A stretch of DNA of 43,989 nucleotides from Bacteroidetes bacterium HGW-Bacteroidetes-6. Lineage in GTDB: Bacteria > Bacteroidota > Bacteroidia > Bacteroidales > DTU049. Numbering within the stretch: position 1 is the stretch's first letter; each line of letters opens with the position of its first letter. Positions 8,822 through 16,782 of the stretch are shown here, piece by piece. Where the stretch lies: assembly GCA_002842495.1 (NCBI GenBank), contig PHDB01000027.1, forward strand, positions 1 to 43,989, in the 5' to 3' direction. A program made the translations under genes and the position numbers. The notes beneath the pieces are model-generated. The model ran no database searches. It was not told the DNA's origin and worked only from the letters and a program-made list of their open reading frames with translations.

Positions 8822-10099
8822 TCAGTGAGCTACATTCTGCAATGCTGGGTCATTCGGATCATGTTTGTATCGGAATAAAATGGCAAACAAAACAGCTACT
8901 ACTAGTGCATAAGCGGCAAAAAGCATCCAAATGCCGGACCAGTCGCGCATTCCATTGGCATCGGTGTAATAATCCCTAATTATGTACCCGGCAGAAATGT
9001 TCCCCAAAACGGCACCAATGCCATTGGTCATCATCATAAAAACACCTTGGGCAGAATTTCTAATTTTTTCGCTGGTTGTTTTTTCGACAAATAAAGCTCC
9101 AGAAATATTAAAAAAGTCGAAGGCCATTCCGTAAATAATACAAGAGGCAAAAATGGCCACAATTCCAAAACTGGTCGGACCTGCAATGCCAAACAATCCG
9201 AAACGTAACATCCAGGCTACCATGCTAAATAACATCACTTTCTTTATTCCAAAACGACGCATAAAGAAAGGTATGGATAGAATAAACAATGTTTCTGAAA
9301 TTTGGGAAACAGAAAGAATAATGGTACTATACCCTTTGGTGAACCAGTGATCAACGCTTCCGATAAATTCATCACCATATGCATTTGTTAGTTGTAGTGC
9401 AGCTCCCAGAAGAATACTAAAAATAAAGAACAAAGCCATTTTATAGTCTTTAAACAATGCAAATGCCTGTAAACCTAAGCGGTCTACAAGTTTTTTCGCC
9501 CCCTTCAACTTATTCTCAGGCTTTATCTCAGGGATTGTCACGAAAGTGAAAACAGAAAGCAACAATGCCCCAAATGCGCCAATTAGAAAGCTATATCCTG
9601 CGAAATAGTTGATTGAATAAATATCAGGAACTGCAATAAAAACAAAATTCGTAATCCACATTGCAGCAATAAAGCCAATTGTGCCCCAAACCCTAATTGC
9701 AGGGAAATCACGTTGTGGATTTTTTCCATCACGTACAAGCAACTCAAATCCAATAGAATTATTCAAGGCAATGGTTGGCATATAAAAACACATAGCCAAT
9801 AACAACAGAAAGAAAAATGTCCATGCATTATCAACCAATGGTAAAAAACACAAAACAATCGCAAATAGCAGATGTAAGGAAGCAAACAATACATTTGACT
9901 TAATCCATTTGTCTGCAATAATTCCAAACAAGGCAGGCGTTATTAAGGACGCAAAACCCATAGTTGAAAAAATGATTCCGAATTCCCCGCCGTCCCAATG
10001 CTTAACCCCGAACGCATATTTCGCCAAAGTCATCATCCAGGCACCCCACACGAAGAACTGAAAAAAATTCATAACCGAAAGACGCACCTTCAAATTCAT
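8822..10099 (-). CDS. NupG-family nucleoside:H+ symporter (MFS)
   Basis: A 425-residue polytopic inner-membrane protein with about 12 hydrophobic segments. The N-terminus MNLKVRLSVMNFFQFFVWGAW is typical of the nucleoside:H+ symporter family (NupG/XapB). Further family marks are the motif GFASLITPALFGIIADKW after the second helix and PTIALNNSIGFE in the fourth. It should import nucleosides with protons. It lies 18 bp after the bifunctional nuclease gene and 23 bp before the PAS regulator, so the three likely form one operon. Substrate range cannot be read from the sequence. Confidence 0.85.
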   Translation of the reverse strand: MNLKVRLSVMNFFQFFVWGAWMMTLAKYAFGVKHWDGGEFGIIFSTMGFASLITPALFGIIADKWIKSNVLFASLHLLFAIVLCFLPLVDNAWTFFFLLLLAMCFYMPTIALNNSIGFELLVRDGKNPQRDFPAIRVWGTIGFIAAMWITNFVFIAVPDIYSINYFAGYSFLIGAFGALLLSVFTFVTIPEIKPENKLKGAKKLVDRLGLQAFALFKDYKMALFFIFSILLGAALQLTNAYGDEFIGSVDHWFTKGYSTIILSVSQISETLFILSIPFFMRRFGIKKVMLFSMVAWMLRFGLFGIAGPTSFGIVAIFASCIIYGMAFDFFNISGALFVEKTTSEKIRNSAQGVFMMMTNGIGAVLGNISAGYIIRDYYTDANGMRDWSGIWMLFAAYALVVAVLFAILFRYKHDPNDPALQNVAH

Positions 10100-10117
10100 A
10101 ATTAAATATTTTTGTGG

Positions 10118-10705
10118 TTATTTTCTGCGGTTGATTTCGTCGCGGATCTTCGAAGCAAGCTCAAAATCCTCGTTTTCAACTGCTTCAGCCAGCAATCCCT
10201 CAAGTTCTTCGAGAGCAAGTGCCGAAAGACCTTGTTTTTCGCCGGCTTCGGGCATATCATCGGTATCGTTGTCCTCTTCATCTTCGGTATCGGCAGTATC
10301 AAAAATAACCCCGACTTCTTCAATAATTTCAACACTGGTATAAATAGGACAATTGAATCGAATAGCAAGTGCTACTGCATCGCTCGTTCGCGAATCGAGT
10401 GAAAATATCTGGTTTTCTTTCTCAAAAATAAGAATGCTGTGAAAAACGCCTTCCTCGAATTTATTGATAAATATTTCGTTGAGCTTGATATTGAATGCCC
10501 GCGCAAAGCTGCGAAACAAATCGTGGGTAAGAGGCCTGGCAGGCTTCATCTTTTCCATCTCAATGGCAATCGATTGTGCTTCGAACTGCCCGATGATGAT
10601 GGGTAGCTTGCGCTGCCCACCCGACTCTGACAGTATCAGTGTGTATGCACCGCTCTGAGAGTAACTGTAACTAATGCCGCCAATTTCGAGTTCAACTTTT
10701 TCCAT
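10118..10705 (-). CDS. Bifunctional nuclease family protein with UvrB/UvrC motif
   Basis: A 195-residue cytoplasmic protein. Residues 1-135 form a BFN/DUF151 domain (VELEIGGISYSYSQSGAYTL, RKLPIIIGQFEAQSIAIEME, RPLTHDLF, SRTSDAVALAIRFNCPIY). An acidic linker follows, and a C-terminal UvrB/UvrC-type motif (about 160-195: LEGLLAEAVENEDFELASKI) is a predicted helical hairpin for protein contact. BFN proteins have been linked to RNase/DNase activity in plants, but the bacterial role is unsettled. The frame is open to 10753; I use ATG 10705 because the domain starts at MEKVELEIGG. It heads the operon with the nucleoside transporter. Confidence 0.85.
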   Translation of the reverse strand: MEKVELEIGGISYSYSQSGAYTLILSESGGQRKLPIIIGQFEAQSIAIEMEKMKPARPLTHDLFRSFARAFNIKLNEIFINKFEEGVFHSILIFEKENQIFSLDSRTSDAVALAIRFNCPIYTSVEIIEEVGVIFDTADTEDEEDNDTDDMPEAGEKQGLSALALEELEGLLAEAVENEDFELASKIRDEINRRK

Positions 10706-10888
10706 GGTGAAAAATCGGATAAAAGTATTAAAAGAATTTGAGATTTCAGGCAAAAAAATATTGAGTTTGTCAACTATGTTTTGTTAAGTAATCTGTTTAC
10801 GGCTTTTTGAAAATTAAAATGCAAGCAATACTACAACTCAAATTACAACAATCCTTACTCTCCGTGAATATTTTTTCAATAAAAGTAT

Positions 10889-10896
10889 TACCTTTG
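10889..10896 (+). promoter_or_regulatory. -7 promoter box for the tRNA pair
   Basis: TACCTTTG, 10 bp before the first base of tRNA-Pro. A T-rich stretch stands in the -33 region. Confidence 0.6.
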
Positions 10897-10906
10897 CACA
10901 TCCAAT

Positions 10907-10979
10907 CGGGATGTAGCGCAGTTGGTAGCGTGCTTCGTTCGGGACGAAGAGGCCGCTGGTTCGAGTCCAGTCATCCCGA
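10907..10979 (+). tRNA. tRNA-Pro (CGG)
   Basis: A 73-nt cloverleaf. The acceptor arm CGGGATG pairs with CATCCCG, with discriminator A. The D arm is GCGC/GCGT, the anticodon stem CTTCG/CGAAG encloses loop TTCGGGA with anticodon CGG, and the T arm is GCTGG TTCGAGT CCAGT. CCA is not encoded. It reads CCG codons. Confidence 0.95.
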
Positions 10980-10984
10980 CTTTT

Positions 10985-11057
10985 GCCACTTTAGCTCAGT
11001 CGGTAGAGCAGCTCACTCGTAATGAGCAGGTCGTGAGTTCGAGTCTCATGAGTGGCT
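10985..11057 (+). tRNA. tRNA-Thr (CGT)
   Basis: A 73-nt cloverleaf five bases after tRNA-Pro. The acceptor arm GCCACTT pairs with GAGTGGC, with discriminator T. The anticodon stem GCTCA/TGAGC encloses loop CTCGTAA with anticodon CGT. CCA is not encoded. The spacing implies a shared transcript with tRNA-Pro. Confidence 0.95.
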
Positions 11058-11062
11058 CAATT

Positions 11063-11085
11063 AAGTTGCAATTGCAACTTTTTTT
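11063..11085 (+). terminator. Terminator after the tRNA pair
   Basis: The palindrome AAGTTGCAATTGCAACTT (11063-11080) is followed by a T run. It separates the tRNA transcript from lipB, which starts 12 bp later, so lipB must rely on read-through or on a promoter I cannot see. Confidence 0.7.
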
Positions 11086-11097
11086 ATTTTAAAAAAT

Positions 11098-11778
11098 ATG
11101 AAACTCGAATATACCGACCTCGGCAATTTCGCTTACCAGCAAGCATGGGATTATCAACAGAAGCGGATGGACGAATTGATTGAAATGCGTAAGAATCCCG
11201 ACTATCAATCTACCGATTTTGCAGGTTGGTTTCTGGCAGTCGAACACCCACATGTATACACATTGGGTAAAAGCGGCGACGAACAAAATCTGCTGCTTGA
11301 TTTCATTCAGCTTCAGGCAAAAAATGCCGAATTCATCCACACCAATCGTGGAGGCGATATCACTTACCATGGTCCCGGCCAGTTTGTAGGCTACCCCATT
11401 ATTGATCTCGACAAACTGAAAATCTCTGTTCGCCGCTACATCGAGCTGATGGAAGAAGCCATTATTAAAACCATGGCTCAATACGGCATCGTTGCCGAAC
11501 GTCTCGAAGGTGCTACCGGTGTTTGGGTCGATTCGCTTGTTCCTGGCAAAGCCCGGAAAATATGCGCTATTGGCGTTCGTGTGTCACGCTATGTCACTAT
11601 GCACGGCTTTGCACTCAACATCAACACCGATTTGAGCTATTTTGGGCACATCAACCCTTGTGGTTTCACCGACAAAGCCGTTACTTCGATGGAAAAAGAA
11701 TTGGGTGCAGCACAAGACGCTGAAAAAGTAAAACAGCTGGTTTTTGCTGAGTTTGTGAAGCTGATTAATTTGCAGTAG
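11098..11778 (+). CDS. lipB: Octanoyl-[acyl carrier protein]:protein octanoyltransferase
   Basis: Transfers octanoate from acyl carrier protein to lipoyl-domain lysines, the first step of endogenous lipoate synthesis. The 226-residue product has the signature RGGDITYHGPGQ (84-95) and the catalytic Lys-Cys pair at Lys154 (ARKICAIG) and Cys188 (INPCG). The 34-residue spacing between them equals that of the E. coli enzyme. VSRYVTMHGFALN also matches the family. lipA is not in the window. Confidence 0.95.
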   Translation: MKLEYTDLGNFAYQQAWDYQQKRMDELIEMRKNPDYQSTDFAGWFLAVEHPHVYTLGKSGDEQNLLLDFIQLQAKNAEFIHTNRGGDITYHGPGQFVGYPIIDLDKLKISVRRYIELMEEAIIKTMAQYGIVAERLEGATGVWVDSLVPGKARKICAIGVRVSRYVTMHGFALNINTDLSYFGHINPCGFTDKAVTSMEKELGAAQDAEKVKQLVFAEFVKLINLQ

Positions 11779-11933
11779 CCTTCTAAATTGCCTGTCCGTA
11801 GGTTAACTTGGGGGATATGACATTTAAATAATTCTCAAGTTAGTTTTCAAGCATGAACGGAACTTTCATGTATTAGCAACACAAGCTTTCGTGTTTTGCC
11901 AATACAAACTATTCATGTCTTCAAAGAACAAGC

Positions 11934-12185
11934 TTAATCGTTATCTTCAATTTCCTCAAAATCGACATTTTCTGCCGAAGTGTAAGTACGTGTACGGGTC
12001 GACTTTTGTTTGCGGGGAATATTGACAGTTGTACCCTTTTTACGGGTTTTCTGTTGTGCAGCACCCGGATTCATGCGCTCCTGCATTTTTTGCATATATC
12101 GGCGCAGCAACCATGGCGCAATCCAACGCGACATGATGCGCATAAAAATATACAAACAGAGCACTACCAACAGAAACGTGTACAT
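11934..12185 (-). CDS. DUF4834 family small membrane protein
   Basis: An 83-residue protein with one N-terminal membrane helix (FLLVVLCLYIFMRIM). A WIAPWLLRRYMQKMQER segment, a basic Lys/Arg-rich stretch and an acidic tail (NVDFEEIEDND) follow. This layout matches DUF4834 proteins of Bacteroidota, which have no assigned function. A TATCTTTG box stands only 4 bp before the ATG, so the message may have little or no leader. Confidence 0.75.
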   Translation of the reverse strand: MYTFLLVVLCLYIFMRIMSRWIAPWLLRRYMQKMQERMNPGAAQQKTRKKGTTVNIPRKQKSTRTRTYTSAENVDFEEIEDND

Positions 12186-12189
12186 GGCG

Positions 12190-12197
12190 CAAAGATA
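12190..12197 (-). promoter_or_regulatory. -7 promoter box for the DUF4834 gene
   Basis: TATCTTTG on the minus strand, ending 4 bp before the start codon at 12185. With the usual few bases from box to start point, transcription would begin at or next to the ATG. Confidence 0.5.
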
Positions 12198-12379
12198 ATG
12201 AAATCGGACAAAATAAACGGTTTTGAGCTTATGGAATTGTTGGAGAAGATTACAATTGCAACTTAAATGTTTGATTGCAAAAAAATCTGTTTATCCTAGC
12301 TTTAATCAACAGTAAATACGGCACAATAATTGGCGGCCTGAGGCAATGCTCAAAAAAATTGACTTTAAAATTAAAAAAA

Positions 12380-12988
12380 ATGAGAAAAACGAGAAGTACA
12401 CTTATCGCGAAGCGCAGCTTAATGCTTGTGACAATATTTTTCGCAATGATTTTTTCTTATTGCAATGCGCTAAACGATATAAATAGTCAAGCACTCGACT
12501 CAATAAAACTTAAGGTCAAAATAATCAACAAACTTCCTGTTGGGTGGGGAGTTAAATATAAAGCGACTGTTGAAGAAATACAAGAAGGCTGCATGAATGA
12601 TTTTAACGATACAATTGTATTCGGAATCATAACATCCAACGAATATAATGTTGGTGATACTTGTTTAATATCCTTTAAAAATTCGAAAGAAATTAACAAA
12701 ACAACATATATGCCTTCAATTTCCGGAACGGTGAGCAACCAAAACGAAATATGGTTAATTACGGATATTTATAAAGTTAGCAAACGCAGCACTTTTGTAG
12801 GCACTGCAGCAATGAATGACGGACAAGCAATGTTTATTTATGATTTCGCACTTTCAGAAGCGTTTTATCTTGACGGTCTAACCAGTTGGGATAATAAATA
12901 CTTAAACAAAAAGATAACAATTGAAGGAGTTCTGATTCAATTCATTGATGGAAAATCGGTGATAAAAGACTGGAAAATAATAGAATAA
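12380..12988 (+). CDS. Hypothetical exported protein
   Basis: A 202-residue product. The N-terminus is basic then hydrophobic (MRKTRSTLIAKRSLMLVTIF), consistent with a signal peptide; SYC could be a weak lipobox but Tyr before Cys is atypical. The mature part looks like two small beta-rich halves (KLKVKIINKL, FGIITSNEYNVGD, then STFVGTAAMNDGQAMF). No family is recognised. The frame is open from 12275, but an AT-rich non-coding-like stretch precedes ATG 12380, where the signal peptide starts. It is the first gene of the accessory run to about 18.4 kb. Confidence 0.65.
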   Translation: MRKTRSTLIAKRSLMLVTIFFAMIFSYCNALNDINSQALDSIKLKVKIINKLPVGWGVKYKATVEEIQEGCMNDFNDTIVFGIITSNEYNVGDTCLISFKNSKEINKTTYMPSISGTVSNQNEIWLITDIYKVSKRSTFVGTAAMNDGQAMFIYDFALSEAFYLDGLTSWDNKYLNKKITIEGVLIQFIDGKSVIKDWKIIE

Positions 12989-13177
12989 TAAATCACAAGC
13001 GATAAAAGACTTATGCTGCTTGTAGCAGAACTGTTCTGCTAATGACAAATATTTGCAAGAAACTGAAATACAGGCAAATAAAAAAACACAGCCGCATGTC
13101 ACTTTGGCTACATAAAATCGATTTTCGTACTTCACTGATAATTGTCACTATCTCTTGTCTTTGACTGATATTGTAGC

Positions 13178-13185
13178 TACCTTTG
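13178..13185 (+). promoter_or_regulatory. -7 promoter box for msrA-msrB
   Basis: TACCTTTG, with TTG at 13155-13157 about 20 bp upstream as a possible -33 element. The msrA ATG is at 13238. The 249-bp gap before msrA holds no other feature I can support. Confidence 0.55.
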
Positions 13186-13237
13186 ATACACAGTGAATTC
13201 AACATTGGATTGAAGCAGAAACATTAACAATATCGCA

Positions 13238-13897
13238 ATGAAAACAAGACTCAAAATATTGCTCATTTTTTTGCTAACAGCGGGATTAATTTCGTGTTCG
13301 AAAGTACAGAGTTCATCTGAAAAACGTAATGAGGAACAAAACGCAATAACAATGGACACAATAAATACGGATACCGCAACATTTGCAGCAGGTTGTTTCT
13401 GGTGTGTAGAAGAGCAATTGAAGCAGTTGAAAGGAGTAGAAAAAGTGATTTCGGGCTATACCGGCGGAAAGCTTAAAAATCCGACTTACAACGAGGTTTG
13501 TTCCGGACTTACAGGTCATGCCGAAGCTTGCAATGTCATCTACAACCCGGAAATAATTACTTACGACGAACTGCTGGAGGCATTTTTCCAGACACACGAT
13601 CCTACACAGCTCAACCGGCAAGGCAACGATGTAGGCACACAATACCGTTCTGCCATTTTTTATCACAACGAAGAACAAAAAAAACTGGCGGAATACTATA
13701 TTCAAAAATTGAACGAAGAGGAGGCTTATCCTAGTCCAATAGTTACAGAAGTCAACCCGTATTCAGTTTTTTACGAAGCAGAAGAATATCATCAGGATTA
13801 TTATGAAAACAATTCGCAGAAACCTTATTGCCAAATGGTCATAAAGCCAAAGCTGGATAAATTCCGAAAGGTTTTTAAAGAAAAATTGAAGGAGTAA
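13238..13897 (+). CDS. msrA: Lipoprotein peptide-methionine (S)-S-oxide reductase
   Basis: Reduces the S-epimer of methionine sulfoxide in damaged proteins. The 219-residue product starts with a lipoprotein signal (LTAGLISC, lipid-bearing Cys20), so it acts in the envelope rather than the cytoplasm. The MsrA domain begins with ATFAAGCFWCVEE, giving catalytic Cys53. The pattern continues with VISGYTGG, PTYNEVCSGLTGHAEA, FFQTHDPTQLNRQGNDVGTQ and EEYHQDY. There is no acidic surface-export motif after Cys20, which suggests it faces the periplasm. msrB follows after 6 bp, so the pair repairs both epimers in one compartment. Confidence 0.95.
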   Translation: MKTRLKILLIFLLTAGLISCSKVQSSSEKRNEEQNAITMDTINTDTATFAAGCFWCVEEQLKQLKGVEKVISGYTGGKLKNPTYNEVCSGLTGHAEACNVIYNPEIITYDELLEAFFQTHDPTQLNRQGNDVGTQYRSAIFYHNEEQKKLAEYYIQKLNEEEAYPSPIVTEVNPYSVFYEAEEYHQDYYENNSQKPYCQMVIKPKLDKFRKVFKEKLKE

Positions 13898-13903
13898 TGA
13901 GGT

Positions 13904-14416
13904 ATGAAAGCAATAATCTGGCTATTACTTGGCATCTGTTTTTCTGCATGCAACAGTCAATCGCAACAAAACGACACCAATATGCACTCAACAGATAATC
14001 CATACTATTCAAGAACCGATACTGCACATCTGGAAGTGAGCAACACAGAATGGAAAAAAATTCTCTCACCCGACCTATATGCTGTTGCCCGCGAATCTGC
14101 TACCGAACGTGCTTTTACAGGAAAATATTACCAGTACGATGTAAAAGGCACCTATTTTTGCGCTGTGTGCGGCAATAAACTCTTTCGTTCTGACGCTAAA
14201 TTTGCCAGTTCGTGTGGATGGCCGAGCTTTTTTGAGTCCGACCGGGCAGGTAGCGTACTTTACAAGCCAGATTATTCGTTCGGAATGAACAGAACCGAAG
14301 TACTTTGCGGACGATGCAACTCTCATTTAGGCCACTTGTTCGAAGATGGTCCTCCACCTACGTATAAACGCTTCTGCATGAATTCTATTTCGCTCGATTT
14401 TGAACCCGATAAATAG
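13904..14416 (+). CDS. msrB: Lipoprotein peptide-methionine (R)-S-oxide reductase
   Basis: Reduces the R-epimer of methionine sulfoxide. The 170-residue product has a lipoprotein signal (ICFSAC, Cys16). The MsrB domain shows zinc ligands in CAVC (86-89) and CGRC (135-138), the segment SSCGWPSFFE, HLGHLFEDGPPPT and the catalytic Cys158 in RFCMNSISLDF. It starts 6 bp after msrA and is surely cotranscribed. Two-gene lipoprotein MsrA/MsrB pairs would rescue envelope proteins from hypochlorite or peroxide; that role is inferred from location. Confidence 0.95.
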   Translation: MKAIIWLLLGICFSACNSQSQQNDTNMHSTDNPYYSRTDTAHLEVSNTEWKKILSPDLYAVARESATERAFTGKYYQYDVKGTYFCAVCGNKLFRSDAKFASSCGWPSFFESDRAGSVLYKPDYSFGMNRTEVLCGRCNSHLGHLFEDGPPPTYKRFCMNSISLDFEPDK

Positions 14417-14520
14417 AATGCTCCTAGCTATATTGCCAACGTGATACACAATATCGTTATCTGAAAACTTCATTTTTCAAGCACAAAGCATGAATATTGC
14501 TTTAAACTGAAACAATGAAT

Positions 14521-14570
14521 TGTAAAAATAAAATCAGTTTATATTTGCATCAAGTAACACTAAAAAACGC
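14521..14570 (+). promoter_or_regulatory. Recurring promoter module, copy 1
   Basis: Contains the -7 box TATATTTG at 14540-14547 inside CAGTTTATATTTGCATCAAG, then AACACTAAAAAACGC. Nearly the same block recurs at 16061-16100 and 16783-16840. It drives the PNPOx-like gene at 14637. Confidence 0.6.
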
Positions 14571-14636
14571 AATCTACTGAAAATAAGACTTGCGCCAGGA
14601 ATTAAAAATTTAAACACATTTAAAAAGGAGCAACCA

Positions 14637-15059
14637 TTGAAAGACGCAAATAAAACAATAGGAGACATGATTGACAAAGCGGGTACAACCATCATTAGTT
14701 CAATCGATGAAAATGGATTTCCTAACACCAAAGCCATGCTAGCGCCTAGAATGCGAAATGGAATTAGAGAAATATATTTGACTACCAATACTTCGTCTAT
14801 GCGAGTGAAACAGTATTCAGATAATCCAAAGGCATGTATTTATTTCTACGACAAACGATTCTTCAGGGGCGTTATGCTGAAAGGGAAAATGGAAGTTCTA
14901 CAAGACGCCAAATCGAAAAAGATGATCTGGAAAGAAGGTGACGAAATGTATTATCCGAAGGGTGTTTCTGATCCGGATTATTGCGTTCTGAAATTCACCG
15001 CCCACGAAGGAAGATACTACAGCAATTTCAAGTCCGAAACCTTCGAAATAGCAGATTGA
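14637..15059 (+). CDS. Pyridoxamine 5'-phosphate oxidase-like (split-barrel) protein
   Basis: A 140-residue protein of the general stress protein 26/PNPOx-like group, which binds flavin or F420-type cofactors in a split barrel. Fitting segments are GTTIISSIDENGFPNTKAML, IYLTTNTSSMRVKQYSDNP, KACIYFYDK and GVMLKGKMEVLQD. The start is TTG at 14637: a strong Shine-Dalgarno AAAAAGGAG ends 6 bp before it, which is unusual in this phylum and decides the start over the ATG at 14667. The substrate is unknown. It precedes the isochorismatase-like gene by 12 bp, probably in one transcript. Confidence 0.8.
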   Translation: MKDANKTIGDMIDKAGTTIISSIDENGFPNTKAMLAPRMRNGIREIYLTTNTSSMRVKQYSDNPKACIYFYDKRFFRGVMLKGKMEVLQDAKSKKMIWKEGDEMYYPKGVSDPDYCVLKFTAHEGRYYSNFKSETFEIAD

Positions 15060-15071
15060 TTTATAGAAAAC

Positions 15072-15614
15072 ATGAAAACAGCATTGATCATTATTGACAT
15101 CCAGAACGATTATTTCGACAAAGGAACCATGCCTCTTGTTGGTTCTGACTGCGCAAGTAATAATGCAAAATTGATTCTCGAAAGATTCAGAGTAAACAGT
15201 TTACCGATAATACACATACAACATATTGCAACAAGCCCAACAGCAACATTTTTTCTGCCCGAAACAAAAGGAGCCGAAATTCACGACAATGTAAAACCGC
15301 TAGCACAAGAAAAGATAATTATCAAGCATTACCCCAATAGTTTCAGAGAAACTGAATTGCTCGATTTTTTGAACAGTAAAAATATAACCGATTTGGTTGT
15401 TTGTGGCATGATGACTCACATGTGTGTTGATGCAACCGTAAGAGCTGCTAAAGATTTTGGTTTTAATGTTACAGTTATTGGCGATGCTTGTGCAACCAAG
15501 AACCTGGAAATTGATGGCCAGTTTGTAATTGCAAACGAAGTTCAGAATAGCTTTTTAGCTGCTTTAAATTATTTTTATTCCTCAGTAAAAACCACAAAAC
15601 AATATTTGAGCTAA
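15072..15614 (+). CDS. Isochorismatase-like cysteine hydrolase
   Basis: A 180-residue member of the isochorismatase/nicotinamidase superfamily. The catalytic triad is visible as Asp9 (LIIIDIQNDY), Lys85 (IIIKHYPNSF) and Cys118 (CGMMTHMCVD), with the cis-peptide region VVCGMMTH. The family hydrolyses amides or vinyl ethers such as nicotinamide or isochorismate; members of this length and with this GMMTHMCVD loop are usually annotated only as cysteine hydrolases. It lies 12 bp after the PNPOx-like gene, with the YciI-like pseudogene 12 bp behind. Confidence 0.85.
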   Translation: MKTALIIIDIQNDYFDKGTMPLVGSDCASNNAKLILERFRVNSLPIIHIQHIATSPTATFFLPETKGAEIHDNVKPLAQEKIIIKHYPNSFRETELLDFLNSKNITDLVVCGMMTHMCVDATVRAAKDFGFNVTVIGDACATKNLEIDGQFVIANEVQNSFLAALNYFYSSVKTTKQYLS

Positions 15615-15626
15615 AATTACCTGTCG

Positions 15627-15916
15627 ATACATATTATATCATTGACTTACAATGTGCCACCAGACAGGATTGACAAAACACCGCACAACCTTTTGAGTTT
15701 TTAAAAGAGCAATATTCATTGGGTGATTTTCAAGCGTCAGGAAGAAAAATACCAAGAACCGGAGGAATAATATTATCTCAAATCAAGGATAAAACAGAAC
15801 CTGAAAAAATAATTCAGAAAGACCCTTTTTATCAAAAGAATTTAGCGGATTATCATTTAACTGAATTTGCACCTTCAATGACTAGTGATAAATTGAAATG
15901 CATATTAGAAGTTTGA
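15627..15916 (+). pseudogene. YciI-like protein, frameshifted and start-less
   Basis: The second part, open from 15674 to 15916, reads FLKEQYSLGDFQASG, KIPRTGG and DPFYQKNLADYHLTEFAPS, the C-terminal two-thirds of a YCII-related (YciI) protein. The missing N-terminus is upstream in another frame (15627-15689): IISLTYNVPPDRIDK, which matches the family's first strand and helix. One deleted base near 15689 would join the two and give 96 residues, a normal length. The expected start codon is ATA. YciI proteins are small ferredoxin-fold proteins of uncertain function. A sequencing error is an alternative to real decay. Confidence 0.6.
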
Positions 15917-16060
15917 TAGAACACCAACAATCTGTATGCTACAATATTTCGCCCATCCACAAGTAAATTAATATGCTGTAGCCCATTTCTCCTTTCCATT
16001 AATTTGACGGCAATGTAACCCGTAATCGTCATACGCAACTCCCAACCCAAAAGCGCCTGC

Positions 16061-16100
16061 CCACAAAATCAAAATTGGTTTATATTTGCATTAAGGAACT
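16061..16100 (+). promoter_or_regulatory. Recurring promoter module, copy 2
   Basis: CCACAAAATCAAAATTGGTT leads into the -7 box TATATTTG (16081-16088), then CATTAAGGAAC. It is almost identical to copy 3 at 16783-16840. It stands 54 bp before the gene at 16142. Confidence 0.6.
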
Positions 16101-16141
16101 ATTGAACAAGCGATATAATCACAGCCAAACAGATTAAATTA

Positions 16142-16549
16142 ATGGATAATAATTTTATTGAAGTAATGGAAAAGCGTTCCGATAGTGAACTGCTAGAGAT
16201 TGTAACAAAACTCCGAAACGATTATCAACCAGAAGCAATTGAAGCTGCTGAATTGGTAATCAAAAACAGAAATCTATCTGCCGACCAGATTGAACAAGCC
16301 AAGCAGGAGATTAAAGAAAAAGAAATCGCAATTACAGAAAAGGAAAATGAACCACTTAATACTGGACAGAAAATATTATTCTTCATGTTTTTTTGGGGAG
16401 TTATTCCTTGGGCTATGGCAGGAACTTTTAAAACTAGTGGCTATTTGAAACAGTATAAAGATGCATGGAGGTTTATGAAATATGGATTATTTACATTTTT
16501 AGGCCTAAACGGATTAATATTTCTGATTTTATACTTCATCTTTAACTGA
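16142..16549 (+). CDS. Hypothetical protein with acidic N-terminal helices and two membrane segments
   Basis: A 135-residue product. Residues 1-75 are helical and charged (EVMEKRSDSELLEIVTKL, EAIEAAELVIKNRNLSADQI), a segment often found at the N-terminus of small Bacteroidota membrane proteins. Two hydrophobic segments follow (FFMFFWGVIPWAMAG and LFTFLGLNGLIFLILYFI). No signal peptide is present. No function is known to me. The promoter module 54 bp upstream supports expression. Confidence 0.65.
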   Translation: MDNNFIEVMEKRSDSELLEIVTKLRNDYQPEAIEAAELVIKNRNLSADQIEQAKQEIKEKEIAITEKENEPLNTGQKILFFMFFWGVIPWAMAGTFKTSGYLKQYKDAWRFMKYGLFTFLGLNGLIFLILYFIFN

Positions 16550-16782
16550 TTGAAAATAAAAAAGTGACAAAACATATCTTTCCCTAAACAAAAATCATTA
16601 GATATTTTGAGATTAACATCTCTCCTGATAGATTTAAGCCATATTAAATGACCTTATAGATATTAAGCATATTGCGTTAATAGATAAATTGCCTTTTAGA
16701 GACAGGTTTAACACGTGACCAATTGGTTCAATTTAAGTGTTTTTCAGCGCAAGCCATAATCATCAAACAATCCAAAACCATT
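16550..16782. other. Non-coding, AT-rich spacer
   Basis: Together with the promoter module to 16840, this 322-bp gap before the YdeI-family gene shows no open frame or recognisable gene remnant on either strand. It has no convincing terminator. Confidence 0.5.

Noticed and set aside
15853..16050. Minus-strand 65-codon frame
   Set aside because: It overlaps the YciI-like pseudogene, has no family similarity I can recognise, and no promoter or ribosome site.
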